Part shown: positions 41,356-50,503 of the stretch, piece by piece
Layout: the number at the start of each line of letters is the position of its first letter
Position numbering within the stretch: the stretch's first letter is position 1
Source: Tropicimonas isoalkanivorans
Lineage (GTDB): Bacteria; Pseudomonadota; Alphaproteobacteria; Rhodobacterales; Rhodobacteraceae
Direction of reading: 5' to 3'
NCBI RefSeq assembly: GCF_900112335.1
Contig: NZ_FOLG01000002.1
Coordinates: 468,810 to 532,809, forward strand
Length of the DNA stretch: 64,000 nt
Program-made: the position numbers and the translations under genes
The notes under the pieces: generated by a model
Told to the model about the DNA's origin: nothing
Databases searched by the model: none
What the model saw: only the letters and a program-made list of their open reading frames with translations

Positions 41356-43965
41356 GTGCCTGAGGCTGGCATCAGCAAGCGCCGCCGCATCGGGATCGCG
41401 GCGCGGGGCGGCCGGCTGGTGCTGGCCGCGGTCGTCCTGGGGGCCTTCGCCGGCGCGATCCTCAGCCTGACGATCCAGGTCAGCAGGCACCTGAACTCCC
41501 TGAACGTCGCCCGCTCCGACAACGTTCAATGGACCCTATCGCAGCTCGAGGTGGACTACCTCCTGCTCCAGATGGCGCTGCGCGAAGCGGAAGATGACAG
41601 CGCGGCCTCGCTGGCTCAGGTCCGTCGGCGGTTCGACCTGTTCTACAGCCGACTCGCAACCATCGACAAAGGCACGGCCTACACACCGCTCAAGTCGGAG
41701 TTTTCCTTTTCGCAGGATCTCCAGCCGGTTCAGCAGTTTCTTGAAGACACCTTGCCGCTGATCGACGGTCCCGACGCGGCGCTCAGATCGGAACTTTCAG
41801 CCCTTGAAACGACCGTCTCGGGCATGAGGGAAAATGTCCGCGGGCTTGCGCTGCAGGGCCTGACACAATTCGCGAAGTATACCGACGAGCGGCGCAAGGA
41901 CGTCGCCGACACACTCGTGAGTCTGGCCTGGATCATCACCGCGCTTGTCGTGCTCCTGCTGGCGCTGGCCGCGGGCCTGAACCGAATGAACCGCAGCGTG
42001 GCGCGCAGTGCCGCCGAGCAGAAAACGCTGGCGGCCCGGATGCGGGCGATTGTCGGCAGTTCGCTCGACGCGGTGGTCGTGATCGACGAAAGGGGGATCG
42101 TTCAGGAGTTCAACGGCGCGGCGGAACGGGTCTTCGGCTACACCAGACCCGAGGCGCTCGGCCGGCCAATGGTGGACCTGATCGTTCCCAAACAATACGC
42201 GGCGGCCCACAAGGCGGGCATGAACCGGCTGCTGGAAACGGGCGAGCGACGGGTGGTCGGCAGCGGACGGATCGAACTGGAGGCACAACGGAAATCCGGG
42301 GAGATCTTCCCGGTCGAGGTGTCGATCGAAATGACGGAAAGCGAGGAGGGCAAGAGTTTCGTGTCGTTCCTCCGGGACATCACCGCAGAGAAGCGCGCGG
42401 AGCGGGAACTCGTGGAGACACGGGACAAGGCGCTTGCCGGGGAGAAGGCCAAGGCGGATTTCCTGGCCATGATGAGCCACGAGATGCGCACGCCGCTGAA
42501 CGGCCTGCTCGGAACCATGACCCTACTTCGCGAGACCGACCTTACGGACCGTCAGGCCACGTATCTCAACAACATGGACGCCTCCGGGCATCTCCTGCTG
42601 CACCACGTGAACAGCGTGCTCGATATCTCCAAATTCGAGGCGGGGCGGCTGGAGGTCTCGTCCGTGGCCTTCGATCTCGGCGCCCTTCTGGAAGAGGTCA
42701 TCGCAGGGCAAAGCAGTGTGGCCACGACCAATTCCAATACCCTCCGCTGCGTCTGGCTGTCGCCCAAGCCGGGGCACGTGCGCGGCGACCCGGTTCGCCT
42801 GCGGCAGATCCTGCTGAACCTCGTGAACAACGCCCTCAAGTTCACCTACTCAGGAGAGGTGCGCCTGGAAGTCGAGGCCCATGGAGAGGGCCGCCAAGTG
42901 ACCTGCGAGTTCCGCGTCATGGACACCGGCATCGGGATTACAGAGGCCGATCAGGCGCGGATTTTCGACGATTTCGAGACGGTCGATACCTCCTACGGCC
43001 GCAAGACGGGCGGCACCGGCCTCGGGCTCGGGATCGCCCGCCGCCTGACGAAAGCCATGGGGGGCGAGATCGGTGTGGAGAGCATCGAGGGGGAGGGCAG
43101 CCTGTTCTGGGTGCGCATCCCGTTCGAGGTGGTCGCCAAGACCGAACCATTGAACGCAGAACAGGTCCAGTCCCCGCGGGAACAGCCGCTGTCGATCCTG
43201 ATCGTTGAGGACAACGAGATCAATCGAAGCGTCCTGCACGGCATGCTCACGCTGGACGGCCACACCGTGGCCGAGGCGGCGGACGGCAATGAAGGGGTGG
43301 CAATTGCCGGCACACGCGCTTTCGACGCCATCCTGATGGATGTGAGCATGCCGGTGATGGACGGAATTGCCGCCACACGGGCGATCCGCGCGGGCGGCGG
43401 CCCCTGCCGGGATGTGCCGATCATCGCCGTTACGGCCCATGCGATGTCCGCAGACAGGGAGAGGTTCCAGGCGGCAGGGATGTCCGGACTGGTCACAAAG
43501 CCGATCGAGAGGGACAAACTGCGGCGTCAACTCGCGTTGGTCGACACCCGCCTTGCGCCCGTCGCCCTGCTGTCCCATGCCAACGCCCCGGCGTCGCACC
43601 ATGATAACGTCGTGGATCTCGATGCGCTGGTGAAAACGCTTGGCGAGAAAAAGGTGCAGACTTTGCTGGCCGCGTTCGTCAGGGAAATGGACGACATGGC
43701 AAGAGCCATTTCGTCCGACGACTTCGAGGCGCTACCCATGGAAGACCTGATCGCCGAGGTCCACAGATTGGCTGGATCCTGCGGGTGCTTCGGCGCGAAA
43801 AGTCTGCACGAAATGTTGCACCGGGCCGAGACCCTCACCAAAACTGGCGACGACGTTGGCGCACGGTCGGCCATGTTGCAGTTCAAGAACCGGTGGGAGG
43901 CCGAGCGACCGAGCTTTTCTCGCCTTCTGACTGGGGCGGAAGAGAACGCGGGGGCGGCGCAGTGA
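41356..43965 (+). CDS. Membrane hybrid sensor kinase with PAS, receiver and Hpt domains
   Basis: 869 residues from a GTG start. Two membrane helices (20-42 and 187-208) flank a periplasmic, mostly helical domain of about 145 residues. Then come a PAS domain (225-345), HisKA with His375 in MMSHEMRTPLNG, HATPase (NLVNNALKFTYSG, MDTGIGI, GGTGLGLGIARR), a receiver with Asp662 in LMDVSMPVMDG and a C-terminal Hpt domain with His803 in AEVHRLAGSCGCFG. This is a full phosphorelay chain whose end should pass phosphate to a separate regulator; the LuxR-type regulator at 38383 is the best candidate. Input may come through the small periplasmic protein encoded just upstream. Confidence 0.92.
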   Translation: MPEAGISKRRRIGIAARGGRLVLAAVVLGAFAGAILSLTIQVSRHLNSLNVARSDNVQWTLSQLEVDYLLLQMALREAEDDSAASLAQVRRRFDLFYSRLATIDKGTAYTPLKSEFSFSQDLQPVQQFLEDTLPLIDGPDAALRSELSALETTVSGMRENVRGLALQGLTQFAKYTDERRKDVADTLVSLAWIITALVVLLLALAAGLNRMNRSVARSAAEQKTLAARMRAIVGSSLDAVVVIDERGIVQEFNGAAERVFGYTRPEALGRPMVDLIVPKQYAAAHKAGMNRLLETGERRVVGSGRIELEAQRKSGEIFPVEVSIEMTESEEGKSFVSFLRDITAEKRAERELVETRDKALAGEKAKADFLAMMSHEMRTPLNGLLGTMTLLRETDLTDRQATYLNNMDASGHLLLHHVNSVLDISKFEAGRLEVSSVAFDLGALLEEVIAGQSSVATTNSNTLRCVWLSPKPGHVRGDPVRLRQILLNLVNNALKFTYSGEVRLEVEAHGEGRQVTCEFRVMDTGIGITEADQARIFDDFETVDTSYGRKTGGTGLGLGIARRLTKAMGGEIGVESIEGEGSLFWVRIPFEVVAKTEPLNAEQVQSPREQPLSILIVEDNEINRSVLHGMLTLDGHTVAEAADGNEGVAIAGTRAFDAILMDVSMPVMDGIAATRAIRAGGGPCRDVPIIAVTAHAMSADRERFQAAGMSGLVTKPIERDKLRRQLALVDTRLAPVALLSHANAPASHHDNVVDLDALVKTLGEKKVQTLLAAFVREMDDMARAISSDDFEALPMEDLIAEVHRLAGSCGCFGAKSLHEMLHRAETLTKTGDDVGARSAMLQFKNRWEAERPSFSRLLTGAEENAGAAQ

Positions 43966-44017
43966 GCTTCGAAGATCGTCGTCGTGGGCTCCGGCAACGA
44001 ACCTACCTACGAAAAGA

Positions 44018-45973
44018 TCAGAGTTGCGCCGCGAGCGCCTCGAGGTTCGGATCGCCGGGGTTCACCCTCAAAGCGTCCTCGAGCGTCTCTCTTGCCGCGT
44101 CCATCCGACCCGCGGCAGCCTCGATGCGAACGATCATCGCCCACGCCTGAACCATTTGCGGGTCCATCCGAACGCTTTCGCGGAAGGCGGTTAGCGCGGC
44201 CTGCAGGTTCCGGGTGGTCAATGCAATGCCCCCCAGGACAAGCTGCGTCTCCGGGAAGTCCGCCGTCGCGGCCAAGGTCTCCTGCCATTCCGACATCGCC
44301 GACGTAAGCGCGGCTTCGTATCGCGCCGGCATACTGGCAATGGGGGCCGCCAACATTTCACGCGCGGCGGCCTGGCGCACGGCGCGGCGCGCGTCGTCCA
44401 GCAGGGGCAGCAGACGCTGAACCATGTCCGTCGGAGCGGCGGCGCGTTGCACCGTGACGGCATTGGACCGAACCATAGGGTCCGGATCCTCGAGCGCGCC
44501 CGCCACCGCGGCGGCGTGCCCCGGCGTCGCGAACGGAACAAGCGTTTCGAGAGCCGAGGCGCGGACGATTCCCGGCAGGTCGGACAGAGCAATCTCGACC
44601 AGATCGTCGGCCACCGTGCCGTCCCCCTTCCACGCAGCGGCAAAGGTGGTGGCGAAGTGGGGCGCCCGGTTTACCGGGTCCGGGAAACGCTTCTCGATCT
44701 CCGCCTGCGCCCAGTACGGACCTTCCTCGGCATGACAGTCGGTGCAGGCGTTCGGTGCGCCGGTGGCGATGGTCAGGTCCGGCCGGGGAATACGGAAGGA
44801 GTGGTCGTGCCGCCCGTCCACCCCCATGTAGACCCGTTCGATCATGTGGCAGGAGACACATTGCGCGCCCTCGCTGTCCGGCTCGTGGAAATGGTGCTCC
44901 GGCGCGTCGTACTCCGCCAACTTCACCGACGGAAAATCCGGGTTGCCGGCAGGCGAGTGGCAGGCGAGGCAGATACCGTTGCCTTCGCCGTGGTTCTGCG
45001 CGCTGTGCACATCGTGGCAATCGCTGCAGGTGACGCCCGCGGCATACATCTTCGACTGCAGGAACGAGCCGTAGACATAAACCTCGTCGAGGATCTGCCC
45101 GTCAGGATGATAGAGCCCGGGCCGGAGCGTCGAGAGGCGATAAGCGTCGTGGTAGGGCGTACCCGGAACGGGAGAACCGTCCTGCAACGGGCCGCGGCGG
45201 GAATGGCAGCCGGCGCACTGCTGGATCTCGGTTTCGGGATCGCTGGCCGAATAGTCGATTGTCAGCCCCGTCTCACCCAGTCCGGGCCTCGGCCAGTCCG
45301 GCAGGGCCGCGCCGTCTTCGTCTGCCCACTCAAGGTGCGCCGCCCCCGGCCCGTGACAGGCCTCACAGCCCACGCCGATTTCGGACACCGTGCTGGAATA
45401 GGTCCGCGTGGCGGCATAGTAGTTCCGCCAGTAGTCCGTGGCATGGCATTCCGCGCACCGGTTGTTCCAGGTCTTGTAGGGGCCGGTCCAGTGGAACGCG
45501 TCAGAGGCCGGAAGAGTTTGCTCGGCGTAGATGTGGAACCACTCATTGCGCTCTGTATCCCAAGGTACATCAAACGTCTGGTAGCGACCCGGCTCCGTTT
45601 CCACAAAATATTGCTGCAGAGGCGTGATGCCGATCACTCCCGCCACCGGCCATTTCGTGATCTTGCCGTCGGGGCCGTCACTCTCGATGAAAAGCGTGTC
45701 ACCCTCGCGGGTGAAACGGCTCGTCACGCCCTTGTGCGTGAAGCTGGTGTCATTGAAGTCCGCAAGCACCGTATCGGGGTTCGGCTCGGTCCAGGCAAGA
45801 TCGTGGTGCGAGCCAGTCCAGCTCTCGTGTTCCGCCTCGTGACATTCGATGCACGTCTCAGTCCCGACGTACGCGGGCACTTCGGCCGTGTCGGGACTCT
45901 CCTGCCCGAACGCCGGCGCCGCAAGGGCGGACGCGACGGCCCAAACGGCCCGGATAGAAAACAAGCGCGGCAT
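44018..45973 (-). CDS. Octaheme c-type cytochrome with HEAT and TPR repeats
   Basis: 651 residues with a signal peptide (to about residue 23, AAPAFGQ). Eight CxxCH haem-binding motifs occur in order: CIECH (41-45), CAECH, CEACH, CAGCH, CSDCH, CLACH, CVSCH, CTDCH. They lie within the first 410 residues, resembling cytochrome c554/doubled-CXXCH proteins. From about 430 there are HEAT-like helical repeats (VRASALETLVPFATPG, DPMVRSNAV), and at the C-terminus TPR-like repeats (LQAALTAFRESVRMDP, MDAARETLEDALRVNPGDP). It is periplasmic and should transfer electrons; the redox partner is unknown. The start at 45973 follows AGGAAG by eight bases. It is monocistronic, convergent with the hybrid kinase. 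Confidence 0.87.
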   Translation of the reverse strand: MPRLFSIRAVWAVASALAAPAFGQESPDTAEVPAYVGTETCIECHEAEHESWTGSHHDLAWTEPNPDTVLADFNDTSFTHKGVTSRFTREGDTLFIESDGPDGKITKWPVAGVIGITPLQQYFVETEPGRYQTFDVPWDTERNEWFHIYAEQTLPASDAFHWTGPYKTWNNRCAECHATDYWRNYYAATRTYSSTVSEIGVGCEACHGPGAAHLEWADEDGAALPDWPRPGLGETGLTIDYSASDPETEIQQCAGCHSRRGPLQDGSPVPGTPYHDAYRLSTLRPGLYHPDGQILDEVYVYGSFLQSKMYAAGVTCSDCHDVHSAQNHGEGNGICLACHSPAGNPDFPSVKLAEYDAPEHHFHEPDSEGAQCVSCHMIERVYMGVDGRHDHSFRIPRPDLTIATGAPNACTDCHAEEGPYWAQAEIEKRFPDPVNRAPHFATTFAAAWKGDGTVADDLVEIALSDLPGIVRASALETLVPFATPGHAAAVAGALEDPDPMVRSNAVTVQRAAAPTDMVQRLLPLLDDARRAVRQAAAREMLAAPIASMPARYEAALTSAMSEWQETLAATADFPETQLVLGGIALTTRNLQAALTAFRESVRMDPQMVQAWAMIVRIEAAAGRMDAARETLEDALRVNPGDPNLEALAAQL

Positions 45974-46317
45974 CAAAAGTCTTCCTAAAGGCAATTTGTG
46001 GGTAGGCCCCGACCGGATATTTCAGCCAGTGCACATGTCGCCCCATGTCGCAAGGCTTCGATGCCCGGAACGTTCGAAATCAAAAAACCTGACCGCGCTT
46101 CCATCCGACGACAATGAAAGTCCGTTTCAGACCCGGCCGGGTTCCTCTGGGAGATCGCCCCCAATCCGTTCGTGACATTGGATCGTGACGGCGCCATCGC
46201 GCCGGTTGATAACGGGTGAAACGTCGCATGGCACGGTTTCGGATCGAATGGAGCTTTCAACCCGGACCGAGGTGATGCTCGCACGTATCGGCGAAAGGCA
46301 ATGTCCGTTCGGGGAGA
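45974..46317. other. Intergenic region upstream of the cytochrome gene
   Basis: About 340 bases between the cytochrome start and the tRNA 3' end, both on the minus strand. I see no credible gene, hairpin terminator or repeat. The cytochrome promoter should lie here. Confidence 0.4.
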
Positions 46318-46393
46318 TGGTGCCGGCAGAGGGATTCGAACCCCCGACATCGTGATTACAAATCACGCGCTCTACCAGCTGAGCTATGCCGGC
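46318..46393 (-). tRNA. tRNA-Thr (anticodon TGT)
   Basis: The minus strand reads a complete 76-base cloverleaf including an encoded CCA end. The acceptor arm GCCGGCA pairs with TGCCGGC; D-arm AGCTCAGCTGGTAGAGC; anticodon arm CGTGATTTGTAATCACG with anticodon TGT, which reads ACA; T-arm GGGGGTTCGAATCCCTC. The TGT anticodon identifies threonine. Confidence 0.96.
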
Positions 46394-46630
46394 CCAGGGT
46401 ATCAACCGGTGCTTATTCGCTACGCGGCGTTCGGGCAAGAGCCTCGACGTCGAATAGGTCGGAACAGGGTGATGGAAGGGCCACGTCCGAGCGGATCGTG
46501 CACCTGCAGGAGCCGTATGAGGCGGGTATCGAGACGTTTCGCGCACGCCGTGGCGTGCGCTTCATTGGCCCGTACAGGTAGGAGATTCCCGATAGCACTG
46601 CGGGGTCACACACCGCTCAGGAGGCGTGCA

Positions 46631-46654
46631 GGCGCTGGCGTGACGGCCAGCGCC
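46631..46654. terminator. GC-rich hairpin after the gapR-like gene
   Basis: Arms GGCGCTGGC (46631-46639) and GCCAGCGCC (46646-46654) around a 6-base loop, eight bases beyond the stop of the minus-strand gapR-like gene. No T-run follows, so its role as terminator is only probable. Confidence 0.45.
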
Positions 46655-46661
46655 GATGGCC

Positions 46662-46943
46662 TCACATGCCGAGCGCTTCCTTGTACATCTCAAGCACCGC
46701 CTCTTCCTCGGCGATGTCGTCCGGCTCCCGCTTGCGCAGGGCGATCACCTTGCGCATCACCTTGGTGTCGTAGCCGCGTGCCTTGGCCTCGGCCATCACT
46801 TCCTTCTGCTGTTCGGCGATGTCCTTCTTCTCGGCTTCCAGCCGCTCGAACCGCTCGATGAACTGCCGCAATTCGGTCGCCGCGACCTTGTACGTCGCAT
46901 CGCCCGCAGCCTCGCTGCCGATGTCGGATGTCATATCGCTCAT
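46662..46943 (-). CDS. gapR: GapR-like DUF2312 DNA-binding protein
   Basis: 93 residues, the usual size of the alphaproteobacterial DUF2312 family. The helical core LRQFIERFERLEAEKKDIAEQ (in parts), KEVMAEAKARGYDTKVMRKVI and ALRKREPDDIAEEEAVLEMY matches GapR of Caulobacter, a nucleoid protein that clamps overtwisted DNA ahead of replication and transcription. The start is the ATG before SDMTSDIGSE; a GGCGGGGC stretch precedes it. The gene lies next to the tRNA and is divergent from a small membrane protein gene. Confidence 0.85.
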   Translation of the reverse strand: MSDMTSDIGSEAAGDATYKVAATELRQFIERFERLEAEKKDIAEQQKEVMAEAKARGYDTKVMRKVIALRKREPDDIAEEEAVLEMYKEALGM

Positions 46944-47081
46944 GCTTGCCCCGCCCTCGCGTGATTTGACCCATTGGGGAAGCCTCGTCCTATCGGGCCG
47001 CGCAGCGCCCTGCAAGGGCGGTTGCGTGCGGGCCCCGGAGGCGGTAGCGCATGCGTCGACCAACGAGCGGAGGGGAGGCCG

Positions 47082-47297
47082 ATGGCTGTGGTGATCTGGA
47101 TCGGAGCGGCGATCTCGCTGCTGGGGCTTGCCGGAATTATCGGCTGCGTCATCACGGTGGTGCGCGGGCGCCGGCAAGGCCTCGACGATGCGGCGATGCG
47201 GGCGCGGCTTCAGAAGGTCGTGGCGTGGAACCTCGGCTCGCTCATGACCTCCGCCGTCGGGCTGGCCATGGTGGTCGTCGGCGTCATCCTTTCCTGA
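47082..47297 (+). CDS. Small two-helix membrane protein
   Basis: 71 residues with helices at about 2-25 (VVIWIGAAISLLGLAGIIG) and 48-70 (SLMTSAVGLAMVVVGVILS), linked by a basic cytoplasmic loop with RGRRQGLDDAAMRARLQKVV. GGGAGG lies four bases before the ATG. The pattern is that of a conserved small inner-membrane protein of unknown function. It is convergent, with a 6-base gap, with the FadJ-like gene. Confidence 0.7.
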   Translation: MAVVIWIGAAISLLGLAGIIGCVITVVRGRRQGLDDAAMRARLQKVVAWNLGSLMTSAVGLAMVVVGVILS

Positions 47298-47303
47298 ACT
47301 GTC

Positions 47304-49340
47304 TCAGGCGGCGGGCGCCAGGTCACCGAGCCCCGCGCCGCGCCCGACGAGGTCCTCCAGCAAAGGTGGCACGGCCCAGAACCTCGCGTCTTCACTCCGA
47401 GCCAGGTGGAGGAAGCGCTGCCGGACCGATTGCAGCCCCATCCGATCCGCCTGGAACATCGGCCCGCCGAGGCTCCGTGGAAACCCCAGCCCGTATATCG
47501 CCGCCAGGTCCACGGTGTCCGGACTCTGCGCCACCCCCTCCGACAGTGCGGTGAACCCGGCATGGATCAGGGCGAGCAGACAGCGCTCAAGGATCTCCGC
47601 GGGAGTGATCGGCCGTGCTGCGATTCCGGCCTCCCGCCGCGTGCCGTGGAGGAACTGCTCCACCGTTTTGGACGCCAGCCCCTCTGGAATGCCGTCGGGA
47701 TAGTCGTAGAACCCTTGGCCGGCCGCCTGTCCCGTCCGGCCAGCGAGATAGAGTTGGTCAAGCAGCGCCACGTAGCGGTCGCGCGGATCGCGCGTCGCAG
47801 CGCCCGCGCCCCGCGCGTGGAATGCGGCGCTCAATCCCTCGCGGTCGAGCATACGGTACGGGCCAATCGCATAGCCCTCGGCTTCAAGGGCCGCGTCGAC
47901 ATCCGCCGGCAGCGCGCCGTCTTCCAGCAGGTGATCCGCAGCCGAACGGAAACGGTCGGTCAACAGGCCAGCAAGCGAGCGGCCCGTTCGGGCCTGCACA
48001 AACGTCCACGCTCCCAGACCTCGGAACACAGTCGCAACGGCGGCGAGGCGGTCGGGAGGCGCCGCCGCGGCAGGGACAAGTTCCACCATGCATCCGGCGC
48101 GGAAATTCTCCGTCAGGACGATCCGGATGTCGGCGCCGGACGCGCTCTCGACTGTCGCGGCCGGGTCTTCGGGTGGGACGACCGTGGCGGAAATCGTCTG
48201 ATCCGCCCAAACCGGTAGCCGCGGGACGCGCCGATCGGGTGATGCGAAGCGGACGACAAGATCCGGCGAATCCCCTTCTTGAGCGATGCCGGAGGTCAGG
48301 CGAGCCAGCCGGTCCCGGCGCTCGGCCTCAGAAATACGTCCTGCGGCGAGGTCCGCACTCAACGTCGCCCCTATGCGCGACAACACATCTCCATCGTTGC
48401 CGGAGGCGATCACCGCAACCCGAAACCCGGCCTCCAAAAGCGAGACTCCGAGAGCCGCGACACTCCCGCCGCCGCCAACGAGGGTGACCGTTTCAATTCC
48501 GTTGTTCGCATCAAGCGGCGCGCCCGCGAAGCGCGCTTCGGCCGCCACTACGTGGCGAAGCGCAACGGCCTCCGGGGCCGTGTGGAGTGCCTCCGCCACT
48601 GCCCGCTCGAAGCCTAGACCAGCTTGAAAGGGCAGCACCAACGCCGCTTCCACACACTCGATGATCCGAGCAAAGGCGGTGCCACCACCGGCACCACGAG
48701 CGGCATCGACAGCGGCCTTGTACGCTGCGACATCGGCCAACCCCTCGCCCCGGTCACGCGCCGGGCGGGGTGCGACGGCAGCCTCCGCCAGCCGTTCGGC
48801 CAACGAGAGCGCCGCCTCGATGACGTCGCCTTGCACAACGCCGTCGAGCAACCCCACTGCCTGCGCGGTCCCGGCCTCTATCGGTTCGCCGCCAAGCAGG
48901 AGGCGCAGGGCGATTTCCGCCCCGGCGATCCGAGGTAACCGTTGGGTCGCCCCGCCGCCCTCCAGCGTGCCGGTCGCGATACCCGGAAAGCACAGGCATG
49001 GACCTGGGGGCGCGAGCCGAAAATGCGCGGCAAGGGCCAACTCTGCCACGGCGCCACTGGCACACCCTGCGAGCGCCGCCACCACGGGTCTCGCAAATCC
49101 CTCGATCGCGCTGCACAGGTCCGCCAGCGCCGGTGCGTCCTCCTCTCCCAGGTCCGCGCCCGTCGGGGCGTCACCCGCCGCGGGGGTCACGAGAACGACG
49201 GCGCCGATGCGCGGATCGCCATCCAGGGCATCGAGCGAGGCCAGCAGGGCCGCTCGAACCCCGGCATCCACGGCAATCGCGCCGAGGGCGAGCAACGCCA
49301 CCGGCCCGATCCGTTCGAGTTGCACCCGGGGATCCGTCAT
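47304..49340 (-). CDS. FadJ/FadB-like protein with degenerate catalytic sites
   Basis: 678 residues in the layout of the beta-oxidation multifunctional enzyme: crotonase domain (1-190), NAD-binding domain from about 285 (VTLVGGGGSVAALGVSLLEAGF) and two C-terminal 3-hydroxyacyl-CoA dehydrogenase domains (GPYRMLDREGL; GQGFYDYPDG; GFPRSLGGPM). Key residues look lost. In the hydratase half the first catalytic Glu is Gly (CFPGIATG) and the second is Arg. In the dehydrogenase half, alignment around TENFRAGCMVELV puts Thr where the catalytic His should be, and the paired Glu and Asn are also changed. It may be a regulatory or specialised relative rather than a normal enzyme. A good GGAGG site precedes the start. 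Confidence 0.75.
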   Translation of the reverse strand: MTDPRVQLERIGPVALLALGAIAVDAGVRAALLASLDALDGDPRIGAVVLVTPAAGDAPTGADLGEEDAPALADLCSAIEGFARPVVAALAGCASGAVAELALAAHFRLAPPGPCLCFPGIATGTLEGGGATQRLPRIAGAEIALRLLLGGEPIEAGTAQAVGLLDGVVQGDVIEAALSLAERLAEAAVAPRPARDRGEGLADVAAYKAAVDAARGAGGGTAFARIIECVEAALVLPFQAGLGFERAVAEALHTAPEAVALRHVVAAEARFAGAPLDANNGIETVTLVGGGGSVAALGVSLLEAGFRVAVIASGNDGDVLSRIGATLSADLAAGRISEAERRDRLARLTSGIAQEGDSPDLVVRFASPDRRVPRLPVWADQTISATVVPPEDPAATVESASGADIRIVLTENFRAGCMVELVPAAAAPPDRLAAVATVFRGLGAWTFVQARTGRSLAGLLTDRFRSAADHLLEDGALPADVDAALEAEGYAIGPYRMLDREGLSAAFHARGAGAATRDPRDRYVALLDQLYLAGRTGQAAGQGFYDYPDGIPEGLASKTVEQFLHGTRREAGIAARPITPAEILERCLLALIHAGFTALSEGVAQSPDTVDLAAIYGLGFPRSLGGPMFQADRMGLQSVRQRFLHLARSEDARFWAVPPLLEDLVGRGAGLGDLAPAA

Positions 49341-49447
49341 CGCCTGCCTCCTGCCGGCGGCCTTTCTTTCCGGCCGCGCAGGCGCATCAAACCCGCAGGC
49401 CGCCCGACTGGCAAGTCATTCAGAGCAGTTTGGAGTGCCCTCCCCGC

Positions 49448-49777
49448 CTAGCGCTGAAGCTTTGTCGCGCAGGCGGCGCACAGGGGCGTGAACGGCAGGA
49501 CATCCAGCCGCGCCTCGGCGATGTCGTCGCCGCACTGGACGCATTCGCCGTAGGTCCCCGCCTCGATGCGTTTGAGGGCCGCACGGATCGCCGCCATCTC
49601 GGCCTTTCCGGCACGCCCCTCGCTCTCCAGCACCTCGTCGGTTTCTCGTTCGGTTGCAAGTTCCTCCCAGTCCCGCGATTGGTGGCTGTCGAGCTCCGCA
49701 TCGATCCCGCGAAGTTTCTCCTCCAGAGCCGCCAGACGGTCTTCGAGCTGGGCCTTTCGTTGAAGGACCGCGACCAT
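49448..49777 (-). CDS. DksA/TraR-family zinc-finger protein
   Basis: 109 residues: an N-terminal helical coiled coil (5-70) and a C4 zinc finger with Cys79-x2-Cys82 and Cys100-x2-Cys103 (YGECVQCGDDI, PLCAAC). DksA-type proteins enter the RNA polymerase secondary channel and alter rRNA and stress promoters with ppGpp. At 109 residues it is shorter than E. coli DksA (151). The tip acidic pair of DksA cannot be assigned with certainty. AGGAGAAA precedes the start. It is divergent from the phosphatase-like gene. Confidence 0.85.
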   Translation of the reverse strand: MVAVLQRKAQLEDRLAALEEKLRGIDAELDSHQSRDWEELATERETDEVLESEGRAGKAEMAAIRAALKRIEAGTYGECVQCGDDIAEARLDVLPFTPLCAACATKLQR

Positions 49778-49902
49778 CGACTTTCTCCTATGGGCAGGTT
49801 TCTGACATAACAGGCTAGTGCGCCTGCCCGGCGACGTCCTTGACGCAAATCAAGGCTCAAAACGGCGCTTGACGCCGCTCGATGGTGCAGTGATCAAGGC
49901 GC

Positions 49903-50331
49903 ATGGATATACGACCGCTCACCGACACCTTCGCGGTGTCCCCTCAGATCACCTCAGCCGATGTCGCCGAAATTGCGGCGGCGGGCTACCGGACCGTCAT
50001 CTGCAACCGCCCCGACGACGAAGTACCGCCCTTCGTGCGCGCCGCCGAGATCCGGCAGGCGGTGGAGGACGCCGGGCTGACATTCGTCGACATCCCTATC
50101 GTCTCGCGCAATATCAGCCGCTCGGATATTCGGCGCCAGCGCGAGGCCATTCTGGCGTCGGACGGTCCGGTTCTGGCCTATTGCGCCTCCGGCACCCGGT
50201 CGACGATCACGTGGATGTTCGGCGCGCTCGAGTCTTCCACACCAGAAGAGCTGATCGAGCGGGCGGTGAAGGCGGGCTATCCCTTGGGGGATCTGCTCCC
50301 GCAACTACAGACTGCCGCGAAGAGCTTTTAG
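49903..50331 (+). CDS. DUF442/TIGR01244 phosphatase-like protein
   Basis: 142 residues of the beta-lactamase hydrolase-like phosphatase family, relatives of the N-terminal domain of persulfide-linked Blh proteins. The active loop is YCASGTRS with Cys94 and Arg99 (CxxxxR of cysteine phosphatases). Other marks are FAVSPQITSADVAEIAAAGY and VICNRPDDE. Cytoplasmic. In several bacteria the family is linked to sulfide handling, but nothing beside it confirms that. The TetR-linked rhodanese/DsrE operon is far upstream. Confidence 0.82.
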   Translation: MDIRPLTDTFAVSPQITSADVAEIAAAGYRTVICNRPDDEVPPFVRAAEIRQAVEDAGLTFVDIPIVSRNISRSDIRRQREAILASDGPVLAYCASGTRSTITWMFGALESSTPEELIERAVKAGYPLGDLLPQLQTAAKSF

Positions 50332-50503
50332 GGGCGGTTCGGAAAAGGCAGGCGCTCGGCCTCTCTCGCGCTCAGCCGGCCCGATGAGACCTTCCGGGCG
50401 CTGCGACCATTGCCCTTCTTCCGCGTCGCCACCGCATCTCCTGACTGCAAGCGCCTCATCGCCGTTCCAGATACGTGCCCTCCTCTTTCCATTTATACCT
50501 GCC

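Noticed and set aside
46301-46861. Plus-strand frame across the tRNA and gapR-like gene
   Set aside because: It is antisense to a complete tRNA and to a recognised gene.
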